DNA of 43,605 nucleotides from Verrucomicrobiota bacterium (lineage in GTDB: Bacteria; Verrucomicrobiota; Verrucomicrobiia; Limisphaerales; Fontisphaeraceae), in contig JBAXGN010000047.1 of the NCBI GenBank assembly GCA_037139415.1, positions 1-43,605 on the forward strand, in the 5' to 3' direction. Under the pieces are notes generated by a model that worked only from the letters and a program-made list of their open reading frames with translations, was not told the origin of the DNA and ran no database searches. Position numbers and translations under genes: made by a program. Shown here piece after piece: positions 24,598 through 32,538 of the stretch (position 1 is its first letter; each line of letters opens with the position of its first letter).

Positions 24598-26217
24598 ATG
24601 AGCAAGCAACAACGACAGTTATTAAGCGGGGACGAGGCGATTGCGCTCGCGGCATTTCATGCCGGAGTAGCGCTGGGGGCCGGCTATCCCGGCACGCCAT
24701 CCACCGAAATTCTTGAATATTTTTCCGAACTGGGCGGCCCCGCCCAGTGGTCGCCCAATGAGAAAGTCGCCCTCGAAGTGGCAATCGGCGCGGCTTTCGG
24801 TGGCGCCCGGACACTCTGCACCATGAAACATGTGGGGCTGAACGTGGCGGCCGATCCCCTGTTCACCGTGTCCTATACCGGCGTTAACGGTGCGTTGGTA
24901 ATCATCTCGGCGGATGACCCCGGCATGGCCTCCAGCCAGAACGAGCAGGACAACCGTCGTTACGCGCAAGCGGCGGGCGTGCCGATGCTCGAACCCTCTG
25001 ACTCCCAAGAAGCATACGACTTCACCTGGGCGGCAATTGAACTTTCCGAGCGCTTCCATATTCCCGTCATCCTGCGGGTCACCACCCGCGTCTGCCACAG
25101 CAAGACCATCGTCCAACCGCGCGCCGCCCAAGGCCCGGCGAATCCACCCGCCTTCAAACGGGATATTCCGGGGCGAGTGATGATTCCCGCCTACGCGCGC
25201 CCGGCGCACCGCAAGTTGCGGCAGAAACTGGACGAGCTGGCGCAATGGAATGAGACGTGCGCGTTGAACCGCGTCGTTGCCGGAAACAACTCGCTCGGCA
25301 TCATCACCTCCGGCATCTCCTATATGCACGTGCGCGAGGCAGTTCCCGAGGCCAGCGTGCTTAAGCTCGGATTCACCTATCCCCTACCCTTGCAAGCCAT
25401 CGCCGCCTTTGCCAAAACCGTGAAGCGCTGCGTGGTCATCGAAGAAGGCGATCCGTACCTCGTCGAAGCCCTCACCGCCGCCGGCATCCCTGTCGAAGGC
25501 AAGCCGTCCGTCTTTCGTTTTGGCGAACTGAACGTCGCGCGCGTGCGCAAAATCATCGCCCACGACCTTTCCCCCGAACCGCCCAAGCCACCCGGCAAAC
25601 CGCCGCAGCTCTGCGACGCCTGCTCGTACCGGCAAGTCTTCACGACCTTGCGCAAACTCGACTGCATCGTCGCGGGGGACATCGGCTGTTACACGTTGGG
25701 CGTGCTGCCGCCGTTCGAGGGCATGGATACCTGCGTCTGCATGGGCGCGAGCATCGGCGTTGGGTTGGGGTTGCGTAAAGTGTTGCCGCCGGAGGAAGCC
25801 CGGCGCGTCGTCAGCCTCATCGGGGATAGCACCTTTGTCCACAGCGGCATCACCGGCGTCGTGGATATGGCGTACAACCCGCCCGCCACCGGCCACGTCG
25901 TCATCATCCTCGATAACTACACCACCGCCATGACGGGGCATCAGGAGAACCCGAGCACAGGACGCTCGCTGGCGCACGAACCTTCGCGACGCCTGGTGCT
26001 GGAAGATCTCTGCCGTGCGGCGGGTGTGCCCAACGTCTATGTCGTCGAGCCCCGGCTCGGCTCAAATGAATTTGAAGACCTGCTGGCTAGATGCCTCAAG
26101 CAGGACGAACTGGCGGTCATCATCGTGCGCCGCCCTTGCATTCTCATCGTCAACAAACTGCGCGAATACGAACGCCTCGATGCGGAAAGGAATTGCGACC
26201 ATGTCCCAACCCCCTGA
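24598..26217 (+). CDS. iorA: Indolepyruvate:ferredoxin oxidoreductase, alpha subunit, lacking the ferredoxin tail
   Basis: A thiamine-diphosphate-dependent subunit that with IorB oxidatively decarboxylates aryl pyruvates to aryl-acetyl-CoA and reduces ferredoxin. The pyrimidine-binding half has SGDEAIALAAFHAGVALGAGYPGTPSTEI, EKVALEVAIGAAFGGAR and SADDPGMASSQNEQDNR. The C-terminal ThDP half has AGDIGCYTLG, CVCMGASIGVGLGL, LIGDSTFVHSGITGVVDMAYN and LDNYTTAMTGHQENP. At 539 residues it is shorter than most IorA, because the usual C-terminal two-[4Fe-4S] ferredoxin domain is absent. The protein ends where that domain would begin. The inter-domain Cys pair reads LCDACSYR rather than CPGCPHR. The stop overlaps the iorB start by 17 bases. 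Confidence 0.88.
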   Translation: MSKQQRQLLSGDEAIALAAFHAGVALGAGYPGTPSTEILEYFSELGGPAQWSPNEKVALEVAIGAAFGGARTLCTMKHVGLNVAADPLFTVSYTGVNGALVIISADDPGMASSQNEQDNRRYAQAAGVPMLEPSDSQEAYDFTWAAIELSERFHIPVILRVTTRVCHSKTIVQPRAAQGPANPPAFKRDIPGRVMIPAYARPAHRKLRQKLDELAQWNETCALNRVVAGNNSLGIITSGISYMHVREAVPEASVLKLGFTYPLPLQAIAAFAKTVKRCVVIEEGDPYLVEALTAAGIPVEGKPSVFRFGELNVARVRKIIAHDLSPEPPKPPGKPPQLCDACSYRQVFTTLRKLDCIVAGDIGCYTLGVLPPFEGMDTCVCMGASIGVGLGLRKVLPPEEARRVVSLIGDSTFVHSGITGVVDMAYNPPATGHVVIILDNYTTAMTGHQENPSTGRSLAHEPSRRLVLEDLCRAAGVPNVYVVEPRLGSNEFEDLLARCLKQDELAVIIVRRPCILIVNKLREYERLDAERNCDHVPTP

Positions 26218-26695
26218 CAAAGTCACTAACATCGTCGTCGCCGGCCTCGGTGGCCAGGGCGTGCTCAAAGCCTCGGATATTCTTGTGGATGCGATCTTCC
26301 GCGCCGGGCACGACGTCAAAAAGAGCGAAGTCCACGGCATGAGCCAGCGCGGCGGCAGTGTTTGCAGCGATATCCGCTACGGACGCCAGGTATTCAGCCC
26401 GATGGTGCCGCCAGCGGAAGCGGATTTTCTGGTAGTGCTCTCGCCGGATCAAGTCGCCCCCAACCAATGGCTGCTGCGCCCCAGCACCGGTACCCTCATC
26501 ACCCCGGACCTGATTGACGCCACCAAGCTCCCCAACAAAAAAAGCCTGAACGTGGCCATGCTCGGTTTCCTCAGCAGCCGTCTGGATATCCCTGCCGAAA
26601 TCTGGCTGCAAGCCCTCAAGGAAAACTTTGCCGAAACCTTCTTCACTGGAAACAGCCAGGCCTTTGAACTCGGACGCCAAGCCGGGAAACCGTGA
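26201..26695 (+). CDS. iorB: Indolepyruvate:ferredoxin oxidoreductase, beta subunit
   Basis: A 164-residue gamma-domain subunit of the 2-oxoacid:ferredoxin oxidoreductase superfamily, forming the complex with IorA. Family features are NIVVAGLGGQGVLKASDIL (residues about 9-27), KKSEVHGMSQRGGSVCSDIRYG and a C-terminal helical end. ATG 26201 was chosen because the GLGGQG motif follows at the normal distance and GGAAAGGA lies about nine bases before it, one of the clearer ribosome-binding sites in this window. It overlaps the end of iorA by 17 bases, which is typical for coupled translation of two subunits. It is somewhat shorter than most IorB proteins. Confidence 0.9.
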   Translation: MSQPPDKVTNIVVAGLGGQGVLKASDILVDAIFRAGHDVKKSEVHGMSQRGGSVCSDIRYGRQVFSPMVPPAEADFLVVLSPDQVAPNQWLLRPSTGTLITPDLIDATKLPNKKSLNVAMLGFLSSRLDIPAEIWLQALKENFAETFFTGNSQAFELGRQAGKP

Positions 26696-26768
26696 TTGGA
26701 TAAGACAGTTCAGCCGTTAAGGGCATCCAGCAGTTACACCGGTGTTGGGGCAGGAGCGCTATATCTCC

Positions 26769-27347
26769 TTACTTCTTCATTTTCTTTTCCAATTCGGCCT
26801 TGGTTTTTGCCTGTAACTTTTCCAATTCGGGGCGCATATCTTCTTTGACGGACCGCGTCATACGGTCTATGAAAAGAATACCATGCAAATGGTCCGTTTC
26901 ATGCTGAATAGCGCGCGCCAATAACCCGCCGCACCGGAAACGAATTCGTTTTCCATCCGCATCTTCCGCCGACACGAGCACTCCTGCCGGACGGACGATA
27001 TCGGCATACATCTCGGGAAAACTCAGGCACCCTTCCGGGCCCTTGGCAGGATCGCCACTGGGCGTGAGCACCGGATTAATCAGCACCAGTGGCATGATGC
27101 TGTCCACTTCGGCCGGTTCGCCATTGATTTCCAACGTGGATGGCCGGTCCGTGATTGTGCGCACATCAATCACCGTCAATTGCAGTGCCTGGCCGACCTG
27201 CTGCGCGGCCAGTCCGATCCCGTTGTTTTCATACATCGTCTCGAACATGTCCTTGATCAACCGCCGAATTTCCGGCGTAACCTCATCCACCAGTACACCC
27301 TTTTGGCGTAACACCGGATGCCCATATTTTACAATTTCTAAAATCAT
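26769..27347 (-). CDS. def: Peptide deformylase
   Basis: A 192-residue metalloenzyme that removes the formyl group from nascent protein N-termini. All three signatures are present: GIGLAAQQVG (about residues 44-53), EGCLSFP with the metal Cys, and QHETDHLHG with two metal His and the catalytic Glu. A Lys/Glu-rich helical tail (about 170-192) extends the C-terminus, as in many bacterial homologues. fmt, its frequent partner, is not in the window. The start ATG 27347 has no visible Shine-Dalgarno. An REP-like hairpin lies about 65 bases upstream, between this gene and the PfkB-family gene. Confidence 0.96.
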   Translation of the reverse strand: MILEIVKYGHPVLRQKGVLVDEVTPEIRRLIKDMFETMYENNGIGLAAQQVGQALQLTVIDVRTITDRPSTLEINGEPAEVDSIMPLVLINPVLTPSGDPAKGPEGCLSFPEMYADIVRPAGVLVSAEDADGKRIRFRCGGLLARAIQHETDHLHGILFIDRMTRSVKEDMRPELEKLQAKTKAELEKKMKK

Positions 27348-27410
27348 TTTTTGCCAAACAAAAGCATTCGCAGAACCTCAAATCATGAGGCATTTCATGA
27401 ACCAATCCCA

Positions 27411-27436
27411 CCCTCTCCCCATCTTGCGGGAGAGGG
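27411..27436. repeat. REP-like GC-rich palindrome
   Basis: CCCTCTCCC and GGGAGAGGG form a 9-bp stem with an 8-base loop between two co-oriented minus-strand genes. There is no T tract, so it is not a clear terminator. The CCCTCTCCC/GGGAGAGGG form is common in dispersed intergenic palindromes of many genomes. A second small hairpin (CCTCA/TGAGG) lies about 20 bases to the left. Confidence 0.6.
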
Positions 27437-27456
27437 CGACTTAATTTTCGTTTGAA

Positions 27457-28593
27457 TCAAGCGGGCCACTTGCGCAACATGCCAACCAGATCTTTCACGG
27501 CGGGACTCTTGGCTGTGCGCACATAGAACCCGCTGGTGGTCACCCCGCACATCACGCTCATCGTGTTGTCGAAGCCGAGCAGCTTGCCCAGGCAGAAACC
27601 GGAATTGAAGTGATCGCCGGCACCGGTCGTAATGAACGGTTTTTCCACGAACGGTCCCTTGACGATGGTAACGCCATCCTTGCTGGCCGCCAACGCGTAC
27701 GACGTCGGATGCACCACCAGCGTGCTCACCGACACATGTTTCAGGATTTCCTGTGTGAGCACCGCCAACCCTTCAGGCGTATGCGGTTGTTCCGCCAAAC
27801 CCAACACCCGCCCGATTTCAAACGCCTCTTTTTCGTTCAACCCCAGAATGACGTTGAAGAACTTGTTAAACTTGACGATCAACTTCAGCGCGCGCGTAAT
27901 ATCGCTATTCGAGCGTTTTTCCGGATCCGCCAGGTCCACAAACAGCGTGCGTTTGGGGCCTTTCATGTCTTTGCAAAGTTCTTTGAGGCAGGATTCCCAA
28001 ATGTCGCTCATGTAGGGCAACATCGTCCAGTTGACAAAGCCGACGAGGTTTGATTGCTGGAATTTTTTGGCAAACTTTTCGCGGCCATAACGGGCCTGAA
28101 TGTTGGGCCAGGTGATTTCCGCCAACTGGACCAGCTTGCCGAACAATAGTTTGCCATCCTCGAATTCCAAGGCATCCGTGTACCCGGGTTCGCCAATGGT
28201 GTGAACTTCCGCAATCTTGGAGAAGCCTTTGAAAACCGGGTGCAGATTCGGCCAACCCAGCGCGCCGACATAGGTGACCTGAATGCCAAAACTGGCCAGC
28301 GCATTGCCCATGATGGGGCCGTTGCCGCCGAGTTTGGTCAGTTGGCGCACTAATTCGACATTGGTACTGCGGCCCGCCGCGGCAATAATACGCTCACCCA
28401 ACTTGCTGATGGTGGCAATGCGTTGGAAGGTTTCCGCGTTTTCACGTTTGTCCACCGCGTGGATGATTTCGTCCACGAAACCATCCAAGCCAACGAAGGC
28501 GGTAAGTTTGTTCACCTGTTTGACGGCAGCGCTCAATTGGTCGGCGCACTGCGTCCTCAATTCCTGCGAATCAATCATGGGTTGTATTTTCAT
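27457..28593 (-). CDS. PfkB-family (ribokinase-like) carbohydrate kinase
   Basis: A 378-residue sugar kinase of the ribokinase/PfkB superfamily. The first conserved region is VGLDGFVDEIIHAVDKRE and GGNGPIMGNALASFG; the second is FITTGAGDHFNSGFCLGKLLG, in which GAGD forms the anion hole and the Asp is the catalytic base. The N-terminal part is unusual in carrying VDEIIHAV directly after GLDGF, which points to a subgroup I cannot tie to a substrate. A cytoplasmic role in sugar or nucleoside phosphorylation is expected. ATG 28593 was chosen; an upstream start would add residues without similarity. It lies 22 bases downstream of parB on the same strand and may share its transcript. Confidence 0.85.
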   Translation of the reverse strand: MKIQPMIDSQELRTQCADQLSAAVKQVNKLTAFVGLDGFVDEIIHAVDKRENAETFQRIATISKLGERIIAAAGRSTNVELVRQLTKLGGNGPIMGNALASFGIQVTYVGALGWPNLHPVFKGFSKIAEVHTIGEPGYTDALEFEDGKLLFGKLVQLAEITWPNIQARYGREKFAKKFQQSNLVGFVNWTMLPYMSDIWESCLKELCKDMKGPKRTLFVDLADPEKRSNSDITRALKLIVKFNKFFNVILGLNEKEAFEIGRVLGLAEQPHTPEGLAVLTQEILKHVSVSTLVVHPTSYALAASKDGVTIVKGPFVEKPFITTGAGDHFNSGFCLGKLLGFDNTMSVMCGVTTSGFYVRTAKSPAVKDLVGMLRKWPA

Positions 28594-28615
28594 GTTAGTT
28601 ATTATTACCGTCGAG

Positions 28616-29581
28616 TCATTCGGGCTTGATGCCCGCAATTCCTAAAATTCGTTCCAGCTCGTCATCGCTGTAAAAGCGAATCTCCAGCGAGCCTTTCCCC
28701 TGGCGATAGCGCAGGGTTACCTTCGTGCCAAAGCGCTCCTGCATCCGGCTTTCCAAAGCCACCACATGCAGGTCTCGAACCCCCGAGCTTTTCACTTTGC
28801 CGGGTTTGGGAACCGCCGCCGGATTTTGCCACAAGGCCACCATCTCCTCAAGCTGCCGCACGCTGAGCCCATCCCGCAAAGCGCGTTCCGCCGCCAGATA
28901 CTGTTCTTCATCCGTATTCAGGCCGAGAATCACTTTGGCATGGCCCACGGATAACCGGCCTTCGCGAATCCAGGTCTGAATCTCCGCCGGCAGTCTGAGT
29001 AGGCGCACAGCGTTCGCTACCATGGCACGGCTTTTACCCACCTTGATCGCCGCTTCTTCCTGGGTCAATTGGAACTGGCTGATCAACTGCGCATACCCAT
29101 GCGCCTCTTCAATCGCATTCAGGTTTTCGCGCTGCAAGTTCTCAATCAGGGATAACTCCAGCACGGTGACATCATCCGCCTCACGAACAATCACCGGCAC
29201 ACTGGCCAAGCCAAGGGATTGTGAGGCGCGCCAGCGGCGTTCCCCGGCAATCAATTCGTACACCTCACCTTTTTGGCGCACGACCAACGGGTTGATGATA
29301 CCCTGCTCGCGAATGGAATCCGCCAGCTCCTTGATAGCCTCCGCCGTGAAATCCTTGCGCGGCTGCAACGGGCAGGCGCGAATACGATCCATCGGCACGG
29401 TCAATATTCTTTCCCGCGCATCTACCGGCGCTGGCGGCGACGGCAGTGGAGCGGCAGCGTGGGCGGATTCTGGAGCCGGGGGGACCGTCGCCCCAATGGG
29501 ATTGGCCGCCGCCGGCTTGCCTGCCGTGGCGTGACCGCTCAAAAGAGCGCCGAGTCCGCGTCCCAATACTTGCTTGACCAT
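28616..29581 (-). CDS. parB: Chromosome-partitioning protein ParB (Spo0J)
   Basis: A 321-residue ParB/Spo0J-type CTPase clamp that loads at parS sites and aids chromosome segregation. The N-terminal ParA-interacting tail is basic with GRGLGALLSG, followed by a Pro/Ala-rich linker (to about 70). The CTP-binding domain has ACPLQPRKDF, IREQGIINPLVV and YELIAGERRWRASQSLG. The helix-turn-helix DNA-binding domain includes SLIENLQRENLNAIEEA, TQEEAAIKVGKSRAMVANAVRLLRLP and GHAKVILGL, then a dimerisation end. ATG 29581 was chosen because the conserved tail begins there. parA, normally adjacent, is missing, and no consensus parS (TGTTTCACGTGAAACA-like) was seen in the window. Confidence 0.94.
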   Translation of the reverse strand: MVKQVLGRGLGALLSGHATAGKPAAANPIGATVPPAPESAHAAAPLPSPPAPVDARERILTVPMDRIRACPLQPRKDFTAEAIKELADSIREQGIINPLVVRQKGEVYELIAGERRWRASQSLGLASVPVIVREADDVTVLELSLIENLQRENLNAIEEAHGYAQLISQFQLTQEEAAIKVGKSRAMVANAVRLLRLPAEIQTWIREGRLSVGHAKVILGLNTDEEQYLAAERALRDGLSVRQLEEMVALWQNPAAVPKPGKVKSSGVRDLHVVALESRMQERFGTKVTLRYRQGKGSLEIRFYSDDELERILGIAGIKPE

Positions 29582-29728
29582 GCAGGGAGAGTGGCGAACC
29601 TTCGCGAAAAAGGCAAAATGATTTTTCCACCGGCTGATTTCCATGGACACCAACGAAAATCAATGTTTCCCTAAGCGTGCGGCGTTGGTGGCACAAACAA
29701 CAAGCCCCCCAGCCGCAGGATCGGTTCC

Positions 29729-31579
29729 GTGAATACCAGCCCGAACATCACCAAGTCGGCCCGTCACAGCAGAGCTGCGAGCCAAACTATTTTGCTTCTG
29801 CTCGCGACTCTCCTGACCATTCCCTCGTTGAGTGCGCTCGGCGCTCCCCGACGATTGGTTTTGGCGCTGGATAGCATCGCATATCGCGACGTGAAAGCGT
29901 TGCAGGAAGGCATCACCTACAAAGATCGGCACGGCAAATTGTGTCAGCTACAGGGTTTTCATCAGGGCTATTTCCCGGTCAGCCGCCTGGTCTCAACCTT
30001 TCCCTCCGCCAGCGATGTTGCTTGGACTGAGATTTTCGGCAATCGCCCGCTACCCGGATACCAGCGCACCTACTTCAGCATTGCGGCAAACCAGGAGATA
30101 TGGATGAACGGGGTGACCAGTTCCATGGAGTACGAAAAGCAGATGACTTGGCGGGTGAATAGCAGCGTTCACAATGCCATGGGTTATGTCCGTCCGCGCA
30201 AGACCTTTCAATACGAGGCAGATAAATTGGTAGAGGATTTTCTCAACACCACCAGCCCGGACGCGAACTACTACGCGTATTTTGTCTCGACCGACTCCGC
30301 CCAGCACATGGCGTGCGACATTTTTACCATGCTGGCCACGCTGGATAAAAAGCTGACGGAACTGCGCGCGCGCTACCTGGCACGCGAGGGACGGGAACTT
30401 GAAGTTTTAATCCTGTCGGATCACGCGAATAACCATACCGGCGCCGGCCAGCGGGTCCAGATTCGGAGTTATTTGAAAAAGGCGGGATATCGGATCACGA
30501 AATCCCTGCTTCAGCCCAAGGATGTGGTGCTGCCAACGGCCGGGATCGAGTCCTGGGTGGAACTCCACAATCAGCCTGCCGAAACCGAACAACTGGTGGA
30601 ACTCCTCTCGCACCTGCAAGGCGTGGACGTATTGTCGGCTCAGATTCCCGGTGAAACCAATCGCTTCATCGTCATGAACTCAAAGGGCGAACGGGCCAGT
30701 ATCGCATGGGATACCGCCAATAACTCTTTCCGCTATGCCCCCGAATCAGGCGATCCCCTCAACTACCGCCCGGTGCTCGTAACGCTCGCCCAAAAAGGGC
30801 AGTTGGATGTCAATGGGTATGCCGCGTCCGATGCTTGGATGGCTGAAACCCTGCCCCTTCGGTATCCGCTGGCACTGGAGCGCATTGCCTGGGGCCACAC
30901 CCGGGCCGCCCTCAATCCCGCGACCATTCTCATCAGCTTGAACGACGGTTATGTCCATGCGGATTGGCTGGTTCGAGCCGCCAGCCGGTTAGCCAGATTC
31001 GGAGGTACTCATGGGGGATTGGATGACCTCGACTCGAACGGTATGCTGCTGAGCAGTTTTGCCCCCACCCAGGATACTTCCACCCGCCGCGTGGCGTCGT
31101 GTTATGGTGGTTTTGCGGGGCTTCGCGAATATCGGACGAACGAACTGGGAGCCGAATGGATCACCGCCAAAGCCCAAGCCCTGACCCTCCTGCCCCGTGG
31201 ATCGCTGGATTGGGGGAAATACACATTTTCGGGCGACCAAGTTTTTCTGCATGTTTGGACGCCAGGCTTCTCCCAACACAACCGTAATGCCTCGGTTGAA
31301 GTGAGGCTCGGCAAAGTCCTGCCTTTATCCAACGTGCTGACGCTGTGGGGATGCCTCGGAACAATCCAGACACGCAAACAGCACCTCATGCTCAAATCGC
31401 CAGTGGCGTTTTCGACTACCTCAACGTGCGAGCACCTCTATCCGCTCCCACCGGATCTGCTGCTGGAGCCACACCAAACATACCAGTTGTCGGGTCGGAT
31501 TCCTGCTCAAACAAACGCCGTCGGACGCTTCAAATTCACCTTTCGCACCGATGACCGTGGCCAGCCCGTGCCTTACTGA
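29729..31579 (+). CDS. Exported alkaline-phosphatase-superfamily protein
   Basis: A 616-residue protein with an N-terminal signal or anchor (ASQTILLLLATLLTIPSLSALGAP). The next part looks like the alkaline phosphatase/phosphodiesterase fold: RLVLALDSIAYRDV carries the first metal Asp, FPSASDVAWTEIF a candidate nucleophile Ser, VSTDSAQHM a second Asp and His, and LILSDHANNHTG a further Asp-His pair. A later segment, RFGGTHGGLDDLDSNGM, contributes another His. The C-terminal 130 residues are a beta-rich domain of unknown role. Phosphodiester or phosphate-ester hydrolysis in the envelope is likely, but the substrate is unknown. GTG 29729 is the probable start. It is divergent from parB. Confidence 0.75.
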   Translation: MNTSPNITKSARHSRAASQTILLLLATLLTIPSLSALGAPRRLVLALDSIAYRDVKALQEGITYKDRHGKLCQLQGFHQGYFPVSRLVSTFPSASDVAWTEIFGNRPLPGYQRTYFSIAANQEIWMNGVTSSMEYEKQMTWRVNSSVHNAMGYVRPRKTFQYEADKLVEDFLNTTSPDANYYAYFVSTDSAQHMACDIFTMLATLDKKLTELRARYLAREGRELEVLILSDHANNHTGAGQRVQIRSYLKKAGYRITKSLLQPKDVVLPTAGIESWVELHNQPAETEQLVELLSHLQGVDVLSAQIPGETNRFIVMNSKGERASIAWDTANNSFRYAPESGDPLNYRPVLVTLAQKGQLDVNGYAASDAWMAETLPLRYPLALERIAWGHTRAALNPATILISLNDGYVHADWLVRAASRLARFGGTHGGLDDLDSNGMLLSSFAPTQDTSTRRVASCYGGFAGLREYRTNELGAEWITAKAQALTLLPRGSLDWGKYTFSGDQVFLHVWTPGFSQHNRNASVEVRLGKVLPLSNVLTLWGCLGTIQTRKQHLMLKSPVAFSTTSTCEHLYPLPPDLLLEPHQTYQLSGRIPAQTNAVGRFKFTFRTDDRGQPVPY

Positions 31580-31673
31580 GTGTTGCAGGGACTATCTGGT
31601 CGCTGGTAGGTGACGAGCAGCGCGGTTGGCCATGAAAAATAATCCCCCAGAACGGAACGCCAATAATGCCGGA

Positions 31674-31702
31674 TTGATTTTTGTCCGGGCTATGCATAAA
31701 GT
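31674..31702 (+). promoter_or_regulatory. Putative clpS promoter (leaderless)
   Basis: TTGATT (31674-31679) and TAAAGT (31697-31702) are 17 bases apart. The clpS ATG is at 31709, six bases after the -10 element, so a normal start site would coincide with the start codon. Each box has 4 of 6 consensus bases. Confidence 0.4.
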
Positions 31703-31708
31703 ACTCCC

Positions 31709-32017
31709 ATGCCAGAAACACTGGAACCATTGGTGTTACCCGACATCAATCATACGACCGACACCGATTCCAAGGATGCCTTGGAACCGGGGTATCTGGT
31801 TATATGCTGGAATGATCCCGTAAATTTCATGACGTACGTCACCCATGTCTTCCAAACCGTGTTTGGTTGGACCCGCCAAAAGGCGGAAATCCACATGCGC
31901 GAGGTACATGCTAATGGGAAGAGCGTCCTGGTCCGCGAGGGCTTGGAAAAATCGGAACATTACGTTCACCAATTGCAGAGCTACAGCCTGCACGCCACCA
32001 TGGAGCGTGCCGAATGA
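31709..32017 (+). CDS. clpS: ATP-dependent protease adaptor ClpS
   Basis: A 102-residue adaptor that delivers N-degron substrates to ClpA/ClpAP. The N-recognin core is readable: ICWNDPVNFMTYVTHVFQTVFGW (residues about 32-54), where the Asn-Asp pair binds the substrate N-terminus, followed by KAEIHMREVHANGKSVLV, the conserved ClpA-facing helix and His. The N-terminal 28 residues are a flexible acidic arm, as usual. Its TGA overlaps the next gene's ATG (ATGA), indicating translational coupling. clpA is not in the window. The predicted promoter would give a leaderless message. Confidence 0.95.
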   Translation: MPETLEPLVLPDINHTTDTDSKDALEPGYLVICWNDPVNFMTYVTHVFQTVFGWTRQKAEIHMREVHANGKSVLVREGLEKSEHYVHQLQSYSLHATMERAE

Positions 32018-32484
32018 GGTTACTGCGACGCACCGAGACGGCGCTGGTGTTCCAATTGGGCAAGAAGGAAGCGCCCTTGCTGTTGGAGGTGCTCAGCCGT
32101 TACCCGGTGCTGAGCACCGGCTATCAACCGTTGAGCAAACACGCGCCCCGCGAGGAAGCAAAACAACGGGCGGATCAGCAGATGCTGGAGGAGGCGCTCG
32201 CGGTGCAGAAAGCCGAGAACCGCCTGCGGTTGGCAAAGTTCCTGGGCCTACCGGAGCGGTTCAAACCCAACGCCGCCGGGTGCAAATTCACGCTGGAACT
32301 CAGCGAGGTGGAATGGTTCCTGCAAATATTGAATGATTTGCGCGTGGGCAGTTGGTATGCCGCCGGCGCGCCGGAGGATTTGGATGCCAATAAGCTCGAA
32401 ATCAGCGAAAAGACGCTGCCGCATCTCTGGGCGATGGATGTGAGCGGGTTCTTCCAAGCGAATATCCTGGAGGCATTGGAATAA
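32014..32484 (+). CDS. DUF2017-like protein coupled to clpS
   Basis: A 156-residue soluble protein of unknown function. The C-terminal half contains LELSEVEWFLQILNDLRVGSW, similar to the ELDEEEAEAWLRALNDLRLALG-type core of DUF2017, a family that in Actinobacteria also sits next to clpS. The N-terminal half has a basic strand-rich start (RLLRRTETALVFQLG) and a charged helix. Overlap with clpS by four bases and the matching gene order support a shared role in N-degron proteolysis, though that remains inferred. No enzyme motif is visible. Confidence 0.65.
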   Translation: MRLLRRTETALVFQLGKKEAPLLLEVLSRYPVLSTGYQPLSKHAPREEAKQRADQQMLEEALAVQKAENRLRLAKFLGLPERFKPNAAGCKFTLELSEVEWFLQILNDLRVGSWYAAGAPEDLDANKLEISEKTLPHLWAMDVSGFFQANILEALE

Positions 32485-32538
32485 ATTTAACCGATGACAG
32501 ACCCGATGCGTCTATGATATTGAAACCGCGCACGCAGC

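Noticed and set aside
27411-27436. CRISPR repeat or terminator
   Set aside because: There is only one copy and no spacers, and the stem has no T tract. It fits a dispersed REP-like palindrome better.
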